A stretch of 64,000 bases of DNA from positions 5,022,001-5,086,000 of the forward strand of contig OZ242023.1 in assembly GCA_965204915.1 (NCBI GenBank), read 5' to 3'. Position numbers and translations under genes: made by a program. This DNA is from HK1 sp965204915. Its GTDB lineage: Bacteria > Pseudomonadota > Gammaproteobacteria > HK1. Of this stretch, positions 51,820 through 60,987 are shown in pieces (position 1 is the first letter of the stretch; every line of letters starts with the position of its first letter). The notes under the pieces were generated by a model. The model worked only from the letters and a program-made list of their open reading frames with translations, was not told the origin of the DNA and searched no databases.

Positions 51820-52190
51820 TCTCCTTGGCCGAGATCGCACGCGAGCCCTTGCTGGCGATCTCCGCGGTGCTGGTGACGCTCACCACGAAGCTCTCGGACA
51901 TGATCGACGTGCTGGAGCGTGCGCTTCGGCCGCTGCGCCACGTCGGCGTCAGCCCGTCGAAAACGGGCATGATGCTCTCCATGGTCGTCCGCTTCATTCC
52001 GCTGATGATGCGCGAGGCCCGGGAGATCCTGGAAGCGTAGCGCGCGAGGGGTCTCGACCGCAGCGCGCTCGCCCTGCTGGTGCCGCTGCTGATCAAGACC
52101 CTCAAGATGGCCGGCGACCTCTCGGACGCGATCGAGGCGCGGGGCTACGACCCGGAGACCGTGGTTCCGGTGTGGCGGAGGCGGGGATGA
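51820..52190 (+). pseudogene. bioN/ECF T-component fragment with an amber codon
   Basis: Codons read LAEIAREPLLAISAVLVTLT, then TKLSDMIDVLERALRPLRHV and MMLSMVVRFIPLMMREAREI, the C-terminal half of an ECF transporter T component of the BioN type. TAG at 52038-52040 stands where family members have an EA-x-xARG coupling motif; reading through gives RARGLDRSALALLVPLLIKT and ends at TGA 52188-52190. The N-terminal half is missing. It lies directly upstream of bioY in the same direction, so a biotin ECF transporter has decayed to BioY alone. Confidence 0.8.
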
Positions 52191-52317
52191 GCGCCCGGGA
52201 AACGATGCCACGCCGACGCCGCGGCTTCGCCCGGACCATGGGAAGAGGCAACCGGTTCCCCCGGCGCCATGCCGGATACCGCCCGATACCGGGCCACCCC
52301 ACACTCCGGGAGGCATC

Positions 52318-52860
52318 ATGACCACACGAGACATGACCTTCGTCGCGCTGTTCGCGGCGCTGACCGCGGCCTGCGCGGTGTTTCCGCCGTTTCAGCCGCC
52401 GTTCGTCCCCGCACCGATCGTCGTGCAGAACATCGGCGTCATGCTGGCCGGCTCGATCCTCGGCGCCAGGCGGGGCAGTCTGTCGATGGCTCTTTTCGTC
52501 GTGCTGGTGGCGGTGGGAATGCCCCTCCTCACCGGCTGGCGCGGCGGTTTCGGCGTGATCCTGGGACCGACGGGCGGCTTCATCCTGTCGTGGATACCGG
52601 CTGCGTTCGTGGTGGGATGGCTGGTCGAGAGGCGCTGGACCCGCCTCGGCTTCTGGAACCTCTTCGTGTTCAACGTGATCGGCGGGATCAGCGTGGTCTA
52701 CCTGATCGGCATCCCCTGGCTCGCCACCGTCGCCAGCATGGAGCTCGGCAAGGCGGTCGCGGTGTCCACCGTGTTCATCCCCGGTGATCTGGCCAAGGCG
52801 GTCGTCGCGTCGTTCGCGGCGCTGATCGTCAAACGGTCCTATCCGCTCATCCGCGCGTAG
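52318..52860 (+). CDS. bioY: Biotin transporter S component BioY
   Basis: 180 residues with GGAGG 8 bp upstream. Six hydrophobic helices are evident. The BioY core is FQPPFVPAPIVVQNIGVMLA, GSILGARRGSLSMALFVVLV, GFGVILGPTGGFILSWIPAA and ELGKAVAVSTVFIPGDLAKA. It binds and imports biotin across the inner membrane; BioY can work alone or with shared EcfAT. The adjacent T-component gene is broken and no ATPase gene is present, so solitary or shared operation is implied. It sits inside the glx gene set on the opposite strand. Confidence 0.92.
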   Translation: MTTRDMTFVALFAALTAACAVFPPFQPPFVPAPIVVQNIGVMLAGSILGARRGSLSMALFVVLVAVGMPLLTGWRGGFGVILGPTGGFILSWIPAAFVVGWLVERRWTRLGFWNLFVFNVIGGISVVYLIGIPWLATVASMELGKAVAVSTVFIPGDLAKAVVASFAALIVKRSYPLIRA

Positions 52861-53027
52861 GGCCGACGGGGGTCAGGCGCCGTGTGTACCGGCGCGATGA
52901 GCCCGTGGGTCTTGCCGCCGCCTTCGTCATTTCCGCGCAAGCATCTCCTCGCGGAAGCGGGGGCGGGAATCCATGCGCCTGCGCTCCCAGGACGCGCCGA
53001 CCCAGGTGGGTCGTCATGCGGCTCGCC

Positions 53028-53714
53028 TCAATAGCTCCCCGCGTTGTCCACCTTGAAGTGGTAGAGCCGCCGGGCGGAACCGTAGCGCCGGAATGCGCCC
53101 GCATCGGCGTCGATCGCCGCGCGATCGAGCAGCGCTTGAAGGCTCCGGGCATGCTCCGGCGTCAGCTCCTTCTCCTCGCAGTCGGCGCCGAGGCTCTCCA
53201 CCGCGCCCCGCACGAAAAGCTGCGCCTCGTAGATCGAATCCCCGAGGTTCGAGCCGGCGTCGCCGCAGACCACCAGCCGGCCCGCCTGCGCCATGAACGC
53301 GCTCATGTGGCCGACCGACCCGCCGACCACGACGTCCGCGCCCTTGAGCGAGATGCCGCAACGTGCGCTCGCGTCACCCTCGATGACGAGGAGGCCGCCG
53401 TGGGCGGTCGCGCCGGCCGACTGGCTGGCGTCGCCCCGCACCCGCACCGTCCCCGACATCATGTTCTCGGCTACCCCGACCCCGACGTTGCCGTCCACCA
53501 CGACGTTCGCGCGCTCGTTCATCCCCGCGCAGTAGTAGCCGGCGTGACCTCGGATGCGCACGTCGAGGGTGTGCATCAGCCCCACCGCGAGCGAATGCCG
53601 CCCCATCGGGTTGAGCACCTCGAACGAGGTCTCGGCCGCGTTGCCGGAGCGGCGCTGCAGCCGCCGGTTGAGCGCGCGGACGCCGTCGGCCGTATTCAGA
53701 TCGAACGTTTCCAC
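53028..53714 (-). CDS. glxC: GXGXG-motif glutamate synthase subunit (GlxC/MgsB type)
   Basis: 228 residues that form the C-terminal beta-helix domain of GltB as a separate protein. GHAGYYCAGMNERANVVVDG, NVGVGVAENMMSGTVRVRGD and GADVVVGGSVGHMSAFMAQA are successive coils with G-x-x-G-x-x-x-G spacing, and the C-terminal RRLYHFKVDNAGSY is typical of GlxC. The domain is structural in glutamate synthases. It follows glxB by 77 bp on the same strand and should be co-transcribed with it. Confidence 0.88.
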   Translation of the reverse strand: METFDLNTADGVRALNRRLQRRSGNAAETSFEVLNPMGRHSLAVGLMHTLDVRIRGHAGYYCAGMNERANVVVDGNVGVGVAENMMSGTVRVRGDASQSAGATAHGGLLVIEGDASARCGISLKGADVVVGGSVGHMSAFMAQAGRLVVCGDAGSNLGDSIYEAQLFVRGAVESLGADCEEKELTPEHARSLQALLDRAAIDADAGAFRRYGSARRLYHFKVDNAGSY

Positions 53715-53791
53715 GGCTCACCCGCTCATGATCTCATTCCACGACGTCGGAGCACGTCGCCTCCGTGTCCGGAGCGCACGTCTCCAAGGGC

Positions 53792-54694
53792 TCAGGCGCT
53801 CCCCCAGTTGTATACGGTCGCGGGCTTCGGCTCCCATACCGTCGCCGATTCGACCCCGGGCAGGCGGGCGAGCGCCCGGTATTCCGACGCCATCGCGACC
53901 CAGTCATCGACCTCCGCGAGCACCGCCGGCTTGCACGCGATCGGGTCCCGCAGCACGGAGAACCCCTCCCGCGTCCCTATCGCGAAGGTATAGAAACCGT
54001 CCAGATCGGCGAGCGCCGCCTCCAGCGCCTCTTCGATCGTTGCGCCCTGGCGTAGCCGCCACGTCAGATAGCCCGCCGCGACCTCGCTGTCGTTCTCGGT
54101 CTGGAAACGGATGCCGGCGTGCTCGCGCAGCCATTCACGGAGCCGATGGTGGTTCGACAGCGAACCGTTGTGCACGAGGCAGAGATCGTCGCCGGTGTTG
54201 AAGGGGTGGGCGCCTTCGGTCGTCACCGCGCTCTCGGTGGCCATGCGGGTGTGGCCCACCGCGTGGGTGCCCGACACCTCGGGAATGGAGAACAGATCGA
54301 GCACCTCCGCGGGGAGGCCCGTTTCCTTGTAGATCTCCAGCACCGCGCCCGAGCTGGTGATGCGGAGGTCCGGGTGGGTGCGCTCGATCCACTTGCGCAA
54401 CGCCACCGCCCCGGCGGCGGAACGCAAGATCACGTGCGAGGCGATCCGCTCGACGCCGACGTCCTCGCCAAGCTCCGACGCCGCCTGCTCCGCGATCGCC
54501 CCCCAGTCGAACTTCCTTCCGGGATCGTAGACGATGGCCTTGCCTGCCGCCGCGATGCCGTCCTCCCGATACACCGCGACCCCGGAGCTGTCCGGTCCGC
54601 GTTCGCCCATCTCCATCAGCATGGGGGAGAAGATCTCGCCGAGGCGTGGACGAAGCCCGGGGTTCTTCAGATAGATGCCGACGATTCCGCACAT
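53792..54694 (-). CDS. glxB: Class II glutamine amidotransferase (GlxB/MgsA type)
   Basis: 300 residues from MCGIVGIYLKNPGLRPRLGE, chosen because Cys2 is the N-terminal nucleophile and GGAGG lies just upstream. The Ntn domain shows GERGPDSSGVAVYR, GHTRMATESAVTTEGAHPF and LVHNGSLSNHHRLREWL, the ammonia-releasing site. It hydrolyses glutamine and feeds ammonia (or accepts methylamine in the Mgs system) to GlxD. The order glxB-glxC-(bioY)-glxD with correct strand supports one broken operon. Confidence 0.9.
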   Translation of the reverse strand: MCGIVGIYLKNPGLRPRLGEIFSPMLMEMGERGPDSSGVAVYREDGIAAAGKAIVYDPGRKFDWGAIAEQAASELGEDVGVERIASHVILRSAAGAVALRKWIERTHPDLRITSSGAVLEIYKETGLPAEVLDLFSIPEVSGTHAVGHTRMATESAVTTEGAHPFNTGDDLCLVHNGSLSNHHRLREWLREHAGIRFQTENDSEVAAGYLTWRLRQGATIEEALEAALADLDGFYTFAIGTREGFSVLRDPIACKPAVLAEVDDWVAMASEYRALARLPGVESATVWEPKPATVYNWGSA

Positions 54695-54806
54695 GGATCC
54701 GCCTCCGGTGTCCGGACAGTCGAGTCCGAGCCTGGTGGTCGGCCTGACCCGCCTCTTCGCTGCGGGCGCGAGCCATACGTTTCCGCTCGAGATGGCGCGT
54801 TGCCGC

Positions 54807-56708
54807 TCAAGCCGTATCCGTTCGAGGCAATGCTGCTGAAATCCGTGGCGCTTCCTCTGCCGGAGGGGCCCGGTAATACTCCGGAACAAGCTCGATGAGG
54901 ATGCGCCTCAACGCTGATTCGTCGAATGCATCACAGGCCGCGCGCAGCTTCGCAAGTTCTTTCACGAGCCTGACGTGCCCGACGGTGTGGCTGTTGGCCA
55001 GGAAAATCTTTCCGTGGCGGGTCGGGCGGGGCCGCTCGGCGGGATGGAACAATTCCTCGGCGAGCTTTTCCCCTGGCCTGGCGCCGATGAACTCGATGTC
55101 CACATCCTTGCCCGGATCCTTCCCGGCGAGACGGATCATCCGTTTCGCCAGATACAGGATCGGCATCGGCTCGCCCATGTCGAGCACGAAGATCTCACCG
55201 CCCTTCCCGAGGGAGGCCGCCGCCATGATGAGATGACATGCCTCGGAAATCGTCATGAAGTAGCGTTGCATTTCCGGATCGGTCACCGTGACCGGACCCC
55301 CGCGCGCGATTTGCCTTCGGAACAACGGCACGACGCTGCCGGTGGACTCCAGCACGTTCCCGAACCGCACCGTAATGAACCGGGTCGAAGGCGACATGCC
55401 GGGGGCGGCGTGGCATATCGTCTCCGCGAGCCGCTTGCTTGCGCCCATCACATTCGTCGGGTTCACCGCCTTGTCGCTCGATACGAGCACGAACAGGCCG
55501 GTCCCGTACCTCGTCACCGTATCCACGATCGTCTGCGTACCGAGGGCGTTCACCCGCACCGCTTCCCGCAACTGGCCCTCGAGCATCGGCACGTGTTTGT
55601 ATGCGGCCGCGTGAAACACGACGTTCGGGCCGTAACGCTCGAAGAGGCGTCCGACGGCAACCGCGTCGCAGACGTCGGCGAGTACGATCGAGAATACGAG
55701 GGCCGGGTACGCATCGCGCAGCGACTGCTCTATCTGGTACAGGTTGAACTCGCTGTTGTCCACGAGGATCAGGCGGGAGGGTTCGAGCTCTGCGATCTGG
55801 CGGCAGAGCTCGCTCCCGATCGATCCGCCGGCTCCGGTCACGAGGACCGAGCGTCCCGTCAGCTCGTTCCGTATCTCGGGCCAGTCGAATTGCCTCGGCT
55901 CGCGGTCGAGGAGATCATCGAGGGTGACGGGCCGCAGATCGTCGAGCGAGATTCGGCCGGAAGCGAGATCCCTCATGTCGGGAGCGATTTGCGTCGGGGT
56001 GTCCGAGCGCTCGCAGATATCCACAATCCTTCGCATCCGGAACGCGCTCGCAGACGGTATCGCGACGACGATGACGTCGACCCCGGCGCGCGCGGCGATC
56101 GCCGGGATCTCCCCGCAATGACCGAGGACCGGAAGACCGCGAACGTCGCGTCCCTTTTTCCCGGGATCATCGTCGACGAAGCCGATCGGGCGATATCCGC
56201 GAGAAGGATCGCGCAACATCACCCGGGAGAGCATCTCTCCTCCCCAGCCGGCTCCCACGATGAGGACCCTCTTCGCGATCATCCGACCGAACCATCGATC
56301 CTTGAACCAGCGGTAGGTGAGCCGTGGCCCGCTCAGGAAAATGACGAGCAGCAGCGCGAAGAGCACGAACGAAGTGCGGGGGACGTGATGCATGCCGGTG
56401 AGGAAGAACGTCGACAACGCGCATAGCGAAACCCCGACCGAGACGGCCTGGAAGATCCGAACGAGATCGGGTATCGAGGCGAACCGCCACAAGCCTCGGT
56501 GCAGACCGAAATACAGGAAGGCGACCCCCTGGATGACGACGATCATGGGCAGGAGGCGAAGCGCTTGGGCAAGGAACTCCGCCGGGATCGGAGCAAAGTT
56601 GAATCGCAGCCAGTATGCTCCCAGCCATGCGAGCGGGATGATCGAGAAGTCGTACGCGATGGCGCCCCACCGCCTGGGCAGCTCCACCGGGTTCCATGCG
56701 ATTTTCAT
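54807..56708 (-). CDS. Membrane-bound UDP-sugar 4,6-dehydratase of the WbpM/CapD type
   Basis: 633 residues. Four N-terminal membrane helices (about residues 14-130, for example LPMIVVIQGVAFLYFGLHRG) and a CoA-binding-like domain (KRVLIVGAGWGGEMLSRVML) precede the SDR catalytic domain. Its NAD site is SVLVTGAGGSIGSELCRQIA. In SSDKAVNPTNVMGASKRLAE the usual YxxxK tyrosine is Met, a feature of the long WbpM group. The family converts UDP-GlcNAc to the 4-keto-6-deoxy sugar used in O-antigen and capsule. It lies upstream of glxB on the same strand with a 112-bp gap. Confidence 0.92.
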   Translation of the reverse strand: MKIAWNPVELPRRWGAIAYDFSIIPLAWLGAYWLRFNFAPIPAEFLAQALRLLPMIVVIQGVAFLYFGLHRGLWRFASIPDLVRIFQAVSVGVSLCALSTFFLTGMHHVPRTSFVLFALLLVIFLSGPRLTYRWFKDRWFGRMIAKRVLIVGAGWGGEMLSRVMLRDPSRGYRPIGFVDDDPGKKGRDVRGLPVLGHCGEIPAIAARAGVDVIVVAIPSASAFRMRRIVDICERSDTPTQIAPDMRDLASGRISLDDLRPVTLDDLLDREPRQFDWPEIRNELTGRSVLVTGAGGSIGSELCRQIAELEPSRLILVDNSEFNLYQIEQSLRDAYPALVFSIVLADVCDAVAVGRLFERYGPNVVFHAAAYKHVPMLEGQLREAVRVNALGTQTIVDTVTRYGTGLFVLVSSDKAVNPTNVMGASKRLAETICHAAPGMSPSTRFITVRFGNVLESTGSVVPLFRRQIARGGPVTVTDPEMQRYFMTISEACHLIMAAASLGKGGEIFVLDMGEPMPILYLAKRMIRLAGKDPGKDVDIEFIGARPGEKLAEELFHPAERPRPTRHGKIFLANSHTVGHVRLVKELAKLRAACDAFDESALRRILIELVPEYYRAPPAEEAPRISAALPRTDTA

Positions 56709-56867
56709 GCGCCTTCCTTCCGTTCAACGGGCACGGCCGCATCGCATCGGACGCAGAGCACGGCAACGGTCCTGAAGCCGATCGCCGTCATTTCGCCCGC
56801 GCATCCGTCGGTTCCGCCGAAATTATACAGATCGACGAGTCATGCAACGAACCGCACGGTGGATACG

Positions 56868-57911
56868 ATGCCGTTGACCCCCGGGTCAAGGGCGGTGGTC
56901 TCGCGTGGCGGCGGCCCGACTCCCGGGGTCAGCGTCGTCATGGTCTCGTACCGGACGGGACCCGTACTGCACGCGGCCGTCGAAGCGGTGCTCGCCGGTG
57001 ACGGGGGACAGGAGGGAGTCGTCGAGCTCATACTGATCGACAACGGCAATCCGCCCGAGGTCGTCGCGAAGCTGGGGCGGCAGGCAGCGGCGGAGCCGCG
57101 GCTGGATCTCGTCAGCGGCCACGGCAACGTGGGGTTCGCGCGCGGCTGCAACATGGGGGCGCGGCGGGCAAGGGGCTGCTATCTGCTGCTGTTGAATCCC
57201 GACTGCTGTCTTGCTCCGGGGGCCATCCCCGCTCTGCTGGCCGAGGCCGTGGCGCTCGGGAACGACTGGATGCTCGGCTGCCGCCTGCTCGATCCCGACG
57301 GTCGCGACCAGCGCGGCTCGCGGCGGGCATTGCTCACACCAGGCGCCGCCCTGATCGAAGCGTTCCGGCTCGATCGGCTCGCGCCACGGTATTTGCGCCG
57401 CCACCGGCTCAACCACCATGACCGCCCCCTCCCCCCCGGCATCGGCCGCATACCCGCGATCAGCGGCGCGTGCATGATGCTGCCGGCGACCACCTTCCGT
57501 GCCGTCGGCGGCATGGACGAGGGCTATTTTCTGCACCTGGAGGATCTGGACCTCTGCATCCGCCTCCATCGAGCCGGGATCCCGGTGTACTTCGCGCCGC
57601 ATGTGGAAGCGGTTCATCACGCCGGCAGCAGCCAGGCCGATCCGGTGCGGGTGGAGTGGTACAAGGCCCGTGGCTTTCTGCGCTACTTCCGCAAGCATTT
57701 CCGCCGCCCCCGCCATCTGCCCTTCCTGGTCCCGCTCGGCGCCTGCATCCTGGTGCGGTTCGGGATCCGGGCGTTGAAGTCGCGGCTTCGCCCGGCTCGG
57801 CAGCGATCCGCCGCCGGCCCGGCGGCCGTTGCGCCTGCTCCGCCACGAGGGAACGGCCGGTCCGCACGAGTGCACTCCGAAGGTCCGAACCGCAATGCCA
57901 CGCACGAGTGA
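56868..57911 (+). CDS. Family 2 glycosyltransferase, WbbL-like (putative rhamnosyltransferase)
   Basis: 347 residues from the ATG at 56868; longer readings enter the divergent promoter region. GT-A fold: VSVVMVSYRTGPVLHAAVEA, ELILIDNGNP, GNVGFARGCNMGARRARG and LLLLNPDCCLAPG hold the nucleotide-sugar site with a modified DxD (NPD). The catalytic ISGACMMLPATTFRAVGGMD and YFLHLEDLDLCIRLHRAG segments are the ED-x-DLC-R signature of dTDP-rhamnosyltransferases. The rml genes nearby would supply the donor. It overlaps the next gene by 17 bp. Confidence 0.88.
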   Translation: MPLTPGSRAVVSRGGGPTPGVSVVMVSYRTGPVLHAAVEAVLAGDGGQEGVVELILIDNGNPPEVVAKLGRQAAAEPRLDLVSGHGNVGFARGCNMGARRARGCYLLLLNPDCCLAPGAIPALLAEAVALGNDWMLGCRLLDPDGRDQRGSRRALLTPGAALIEAFRLDRLAPRYLRRHRLNHHDRPLPPGIGRIPAISGACMMLPATTFRAVGGMDEGYFLHLEDLDLCIRLHRAGIPVYFAPHVEAVHHAGSSQADPVRVEWYKARGFLRYFRKHFRRPRHLPFLVPLGACILVRFGIRALKSRLRPARQRSAAGPAAVAPAPPRGNGRSARVHSEGPNRNATHE

Positions 57912-58938
57912 AGTGGCCTCGTGCGCGGATGGCCCGCGGGTACGCCGCGCGGCGTCGTGTATCGAGAAGAGCGGGGATCGGCGGGCGGGCGCCTCCCGCC
58001 TGCCTCGTCCGGAGACGTGCAGGCCGGCCCGGGTGACGCCGGAACCCGACGGCGGTCCGGGCAGCAAGCCGCCGTTCGCCGTCGTGTACGGCGCGACCGG
58101 TCTGGCCGGCCGGCAACTCATGGAAGCACTTGGCCGGCGCGGGTTCGAGGGACTGTGTCTGAGCCGGCGGCCGCGGCCGGCTCCGCACGGGCTGCCGCCG
58201 GGCTTCTCCTGGAACGCCGCTCCGGAAGAGGAAGACCTGTGCGTTCCGTCTACCGCGGTCCTGTTCTCGCTCGTGCCGATCTCCGCACTGCCGGCTCTGC
58301 TCGAGCGCACCGGCGGCGGTAGCCGGTTGATTGCTCTCAGCTCGTCCAGCGTGCGGTTCAAGGCGGAGAGCTCCGACCCGTGGGAGCGGCGTCAGGCGCA
58401 AGCGCTGAGCCGCGCCGAGCAGGAGGTCCGGCGACTGTGCCGGAACCGGGGGATCGTCCGGACCATCTTCCGCCCGGCCCTCATCTACGATCCCGGCCGC
58501 GACCGCAACGTGAGCGCGATCGCGGCCTTTGTGCGGCGTTTCGGGTTCTTCCCCGTCGTTCGGCCAGGTATCGGACGACGCCAGCCGGTCCATGCCGCCG
58601 ACGTGGCGCGGGCCATGGCGGCCGCCGTGCACGCACCCCGCACCCGAGACGCGCTCCTCGAACTGCCGGGAGGCGAGACCCTGACCTACCGGGAGATGGT
58701 CTGCCGGATCTTCGAATCCCTGGGGCGGCGTCCTGTTCTGCTGCCGCTCCCGCTCGGCCTTGCCCGCACCGGATTCCACGTTTGGCGAACCCTGACGGGT
58801 ACACCGTACAGCGTGGCGGGCCTGGAGCGGATGAATGCGGATCTCGTCCTCGATCCGGAACCGCTGCAGGACGCTCTCGGGATCGTCTGCCGTCCGTTTC
58901 TTCCCGAGTTTCCCGATCCACCGGGTCCGCGGCGGTGA
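57895..58938 (+). CDS. Atypical SDR / NAD-dependent epimerase family protein
   Basis: 347 residues from MPRTSEVASCADGPRVRRAA; the first 60 residues are disordered and a later start is possible. The Rossmann motif is AVVYGATGLAGRQLMEALGR, followed by FSLVPISALPALLER, LIALSSSSVRFKAES and IVRTIFRPALIYDPGRDRN, typical of NAD(P)H-binding atypical SDRs. The YxxxK motif is not kept, so it may be a regulatory or sugar-modifying member. It overlaps the GT2 gene and is probably its operon partner. Confidence 0.75.
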   Translation: MPRTSEVASCADGPRVRRAASCIEKSGDRRAGASRLPRPETCRPARVTPEPDGGPGSKPPFAVVYGATGLAGRQLMEALGRRGFEGLCLSRRPRPAPHGLPPGFSWNAAPEEEDLCVPSTAVLFSLVPISALPALLERTGGGSRLIALSSSSVRFKAESSDPWERRQAQALSRAEQEVRRLCRNRGIVRTIFRPALIYDPGRDRNVSAIAAFVRRFGFFPVVRPGIGRRQPVHAADVARAMAAAVHAPRTRDALLELPGGETLTYREMVCRIFESLGRRPVLLPLPLGLARTGFHVWRTLTGTPYSVAGLERMNADLVLDPEPLQDALGIVCRPFLPEFPDPPGPRR

Positions 58939-59016
58939 CGAACGACCACGCCCGCCGGACCGGAACGCGGTACGAGCCCTGTCGCGGACGATGGGGGGTT
59001 CGCCAACGTGCCGGGA

Positions 59017-59895
59017 TCATGCAGCGGTGGATCCCTCCGCCAGCCGCAGCAGGTATTCGCCGTAGTCGTTCTTGCGCAAGCCGTGGCCGAGCGCAACCAG
59101 CTCTTCGCGCCCGATCCAGCCGTTCAGGAAAGCGATCTCCTCCGGCACGGCGATGCGCTGGTTCTGGCGCTGCTCCACGGTCCGGACGAAGTTCGCGGCA
59201 TCCAGGAAGCTGTCGTGGGTGCCGGTGTCGAACCACGCGAACCCGCGGCCCAACCGTTCCACCCGCAAGTCCCCTCGTTCGAGATAACGCTGGTTGACGG
59301 CGGTGATCTCCAGTTCGCCCCGCGCACTCGGCTCGATGTCCGCGGCGATCCGGACGACGTCGTTGTCGTAGAAGTAGAGACCCGTCACCGCCCAGGGGGA
59401 TCGAGGGCGGGCAGGCTTCTCTTCGATCGAGATCGCACGGCCTTCCTCGTCGAAAGCGACCACCCCGTAGCGCTCGGGATCGCGAACCCGGTAGCCGAAG
59501 ACCGTGGCCCCCGTGTGCCGGGATGCGGCGGAGCGCAGCTTCCCGGTCAGGCCGTGCCCATGGAAGACGTTGTCCCCGAGCGCCAATGCACAGGCGCTGT
59601 CGCCGATGAACTCCCTGCCGATCAGGAACGCTTGCGCCAGGCCGTCCGGACTCGGCTGCACGGCATGGTGAAGCGCAAGACCCCATCGGCTGCCATCACC
59701 CAGGAGCCGCTGGAAGTCCGAGCTGTACCGGGGCGAGGCGATGACCAGGACATCCCGGATCTCCGCGAGCATCAGGACGCTCAGCGGGTAGTAGATCATG
59801 GGTTTGTCGTACACGGGCAGGAGCTGTTTGCTCACCGCACTCGTCACGGGATAGAGCCGGGTGCCTTCCCCTCCGGCAAGGATGATGCCCTTCAT
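59017..59895 (-). CDS. rmlA: Glucose-1-phosphate thymidylyltransferase
   Basis: 292 residues. MKGIILAGGEGTRLYPVTSA is the nucleotidyl-transfer loop, with KQLLPVYDKPMIYYPLSVLM and ALALGDNVFHGHGL (metal-binding Asp). EEKPARPRSPWAVTGLYFYD and FAWFDTGTHDSFLDAANFV complete the sugar site. It makes dTDP-glucose, the first step of dTDP-L-rhamnose synthesis. The gene is last in rmlC-B-D-A, 191 bp after rmlD. Confidence 0.97.
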   Translation of the reverse strand: MKGIILAGGEGTRLYPVTSAVSKQLLPVYDKPMIYYPLSVLMLAEIRDVLVIASPRYSSDFQRLLGDGSRWGLALHHAVQPSPDGLAQAFLIGREFIGDSACALALGDNVFHGHGLTGKLRSAASRHTGATVFGYRVRDPERYGVVAFDEEGRAISIEEKPARPRSPWAVTGLYFYDNDVVRIAADIEPSARGELEITAVNQRYLERGDLRVERLGRGFAWFDTGTHDSFLDAANFVRTVEQRQNQRIAVPEEIAFLNGWIGREELVALGHGLRKNDYGEYLLRLAEGSTAA

Positions 59896-60086
59896 CGTCG
59901 CAACGGTCGTATCTCGCGTGGACCTGCGCCGCTCCTCGCTCCCCGCCCGGCCCGGAGGGAAGAACGGCTGCGTTCCGCATCGCCTCGGTGCATCCGGAGA
60001 ACACTACCCATCCCGATGCCCCTTGTCACACGGCGGGAAGCGGCGGCGCCGGCCGTCAAGGACCGGATCGGATGCGCGAAAGGACT

Positions 60087-60983
60087 CTATACGGTCCGAT
60101 GGCCCTTGGCGCGGAGGTAGCGTTCGAGCGCCTCCTGCCACGGTGGCATGGCTCCGAAGACGGTGGAGACCTTGGTGTTGTCGAGCACGCTGTAGCGCGG
60201 CCGCATGGCCGGGGTCGGGTACTCGCGGCTGGCGCAGGAGGCCACTTCGGCCTCGACCCCGGCGAGTCGGACAATCTCGCGCGCGAAGTCGCACCAGGTC
60301 GCGGTGCCCTCGTTGACCACGTGGTAGATCCCCGGTGTACAGCCCTCGGCCAGCATCCGCATGACGACTTGCGCCACGTCCGCGGTGGCGGTCGGGCACA
60401 TGGTCTGGTCGTCGACCACCCGGAGCCCCCCTTTCTCCTTTCCGGCGCGGATGATGGTTTCGACGAAGTTGCCGCCCTTGCCGCCGGATCCGGCCGTCCC
60501 GAACAGTGAGGCGACCCGCAGGACGACCATGTCCTCGCAGGAGAAGCGCGCGAGAGTCTCGCCCATCGCCTTGGAGGCGCCGTAGACGTTGACCGGGGCG
60601 GTCGGGGCGTCTTCGCGCAAGGGCCGGGTGCGCGCGGCGTCGCCGCCGAACACGTAATCGGTACTGACGTGGAGGAGCCGCGCCCCCCTTGCCGCGCAGA
60701 CCCGCGCCATCGCCTGCACGGCGTGCGCGTTGACGGCGAAGGCGGAAGCCGCGTTGTCCTCCGCCTTGTCCACGAGGTTGTAGGCAGTCGCGTTGACGAG
60801 TACGTCGAACTCCAGATCGCCGAGCACACGCTCGACCGCCCCCGGCACCGCCACGTCCAGCCGGTCGCGTGCCAGTGGAACCAGGTCGAACGCCCCCTCG
60901 TCCCGTGCATGCGCGCGTCGTACGTCGTGTCCGAGCTGGCCGCCCGGGCCCAGCAGCAGGACTCTGGGGAGCCGCGATCGCAC
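60087..60983 (-). CDS. rmlD: dTDP-4-dehydrorhamnose reductase
   Basis: 298 residues from a GTG at 60981-60983, 4 bp after the rmlB stop. RVLLLGPGGQLGHDVRRAHA is the Rossmann motif; STDYVFGGDA and VNVYGASKAMGETLARF give the catalytic Thr/Tyr/Lys set, and PTATADVAQVVMRML binds product. It makes dTDP-L-rhamnose. The family normally begins with this GPGGQLG motif, supporting the short start. Confidence 0.95.
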   Translation of the reverse strand: MRSRLPRVLLLGPGGQLGHDVRRAHARDEGAFDLVPLARDRLDVAVPGAVERVLGDLEFDVLVNATAYNLVDKAEDNAASAFAVNAHAVQAMARVCAARGARLLHVSTDYVFGGDAARTRPLREDAPTAPVNVYGASKAMGETLARFSCEDMVVLRVASLFGTAGSGGKGGNFVETIIRAGKEKGGLRVVDDQTMCPTATADVAQVVMRMLAEGCTPGIYHVVNEGTATWCDFAREIVRLAGVEAEVASCASREYPTPAMRPRYSVLDNTKVSTVFGAMPPWQEALERYLRAKGHRTV

Positions 60984-60987
60984 GGCC

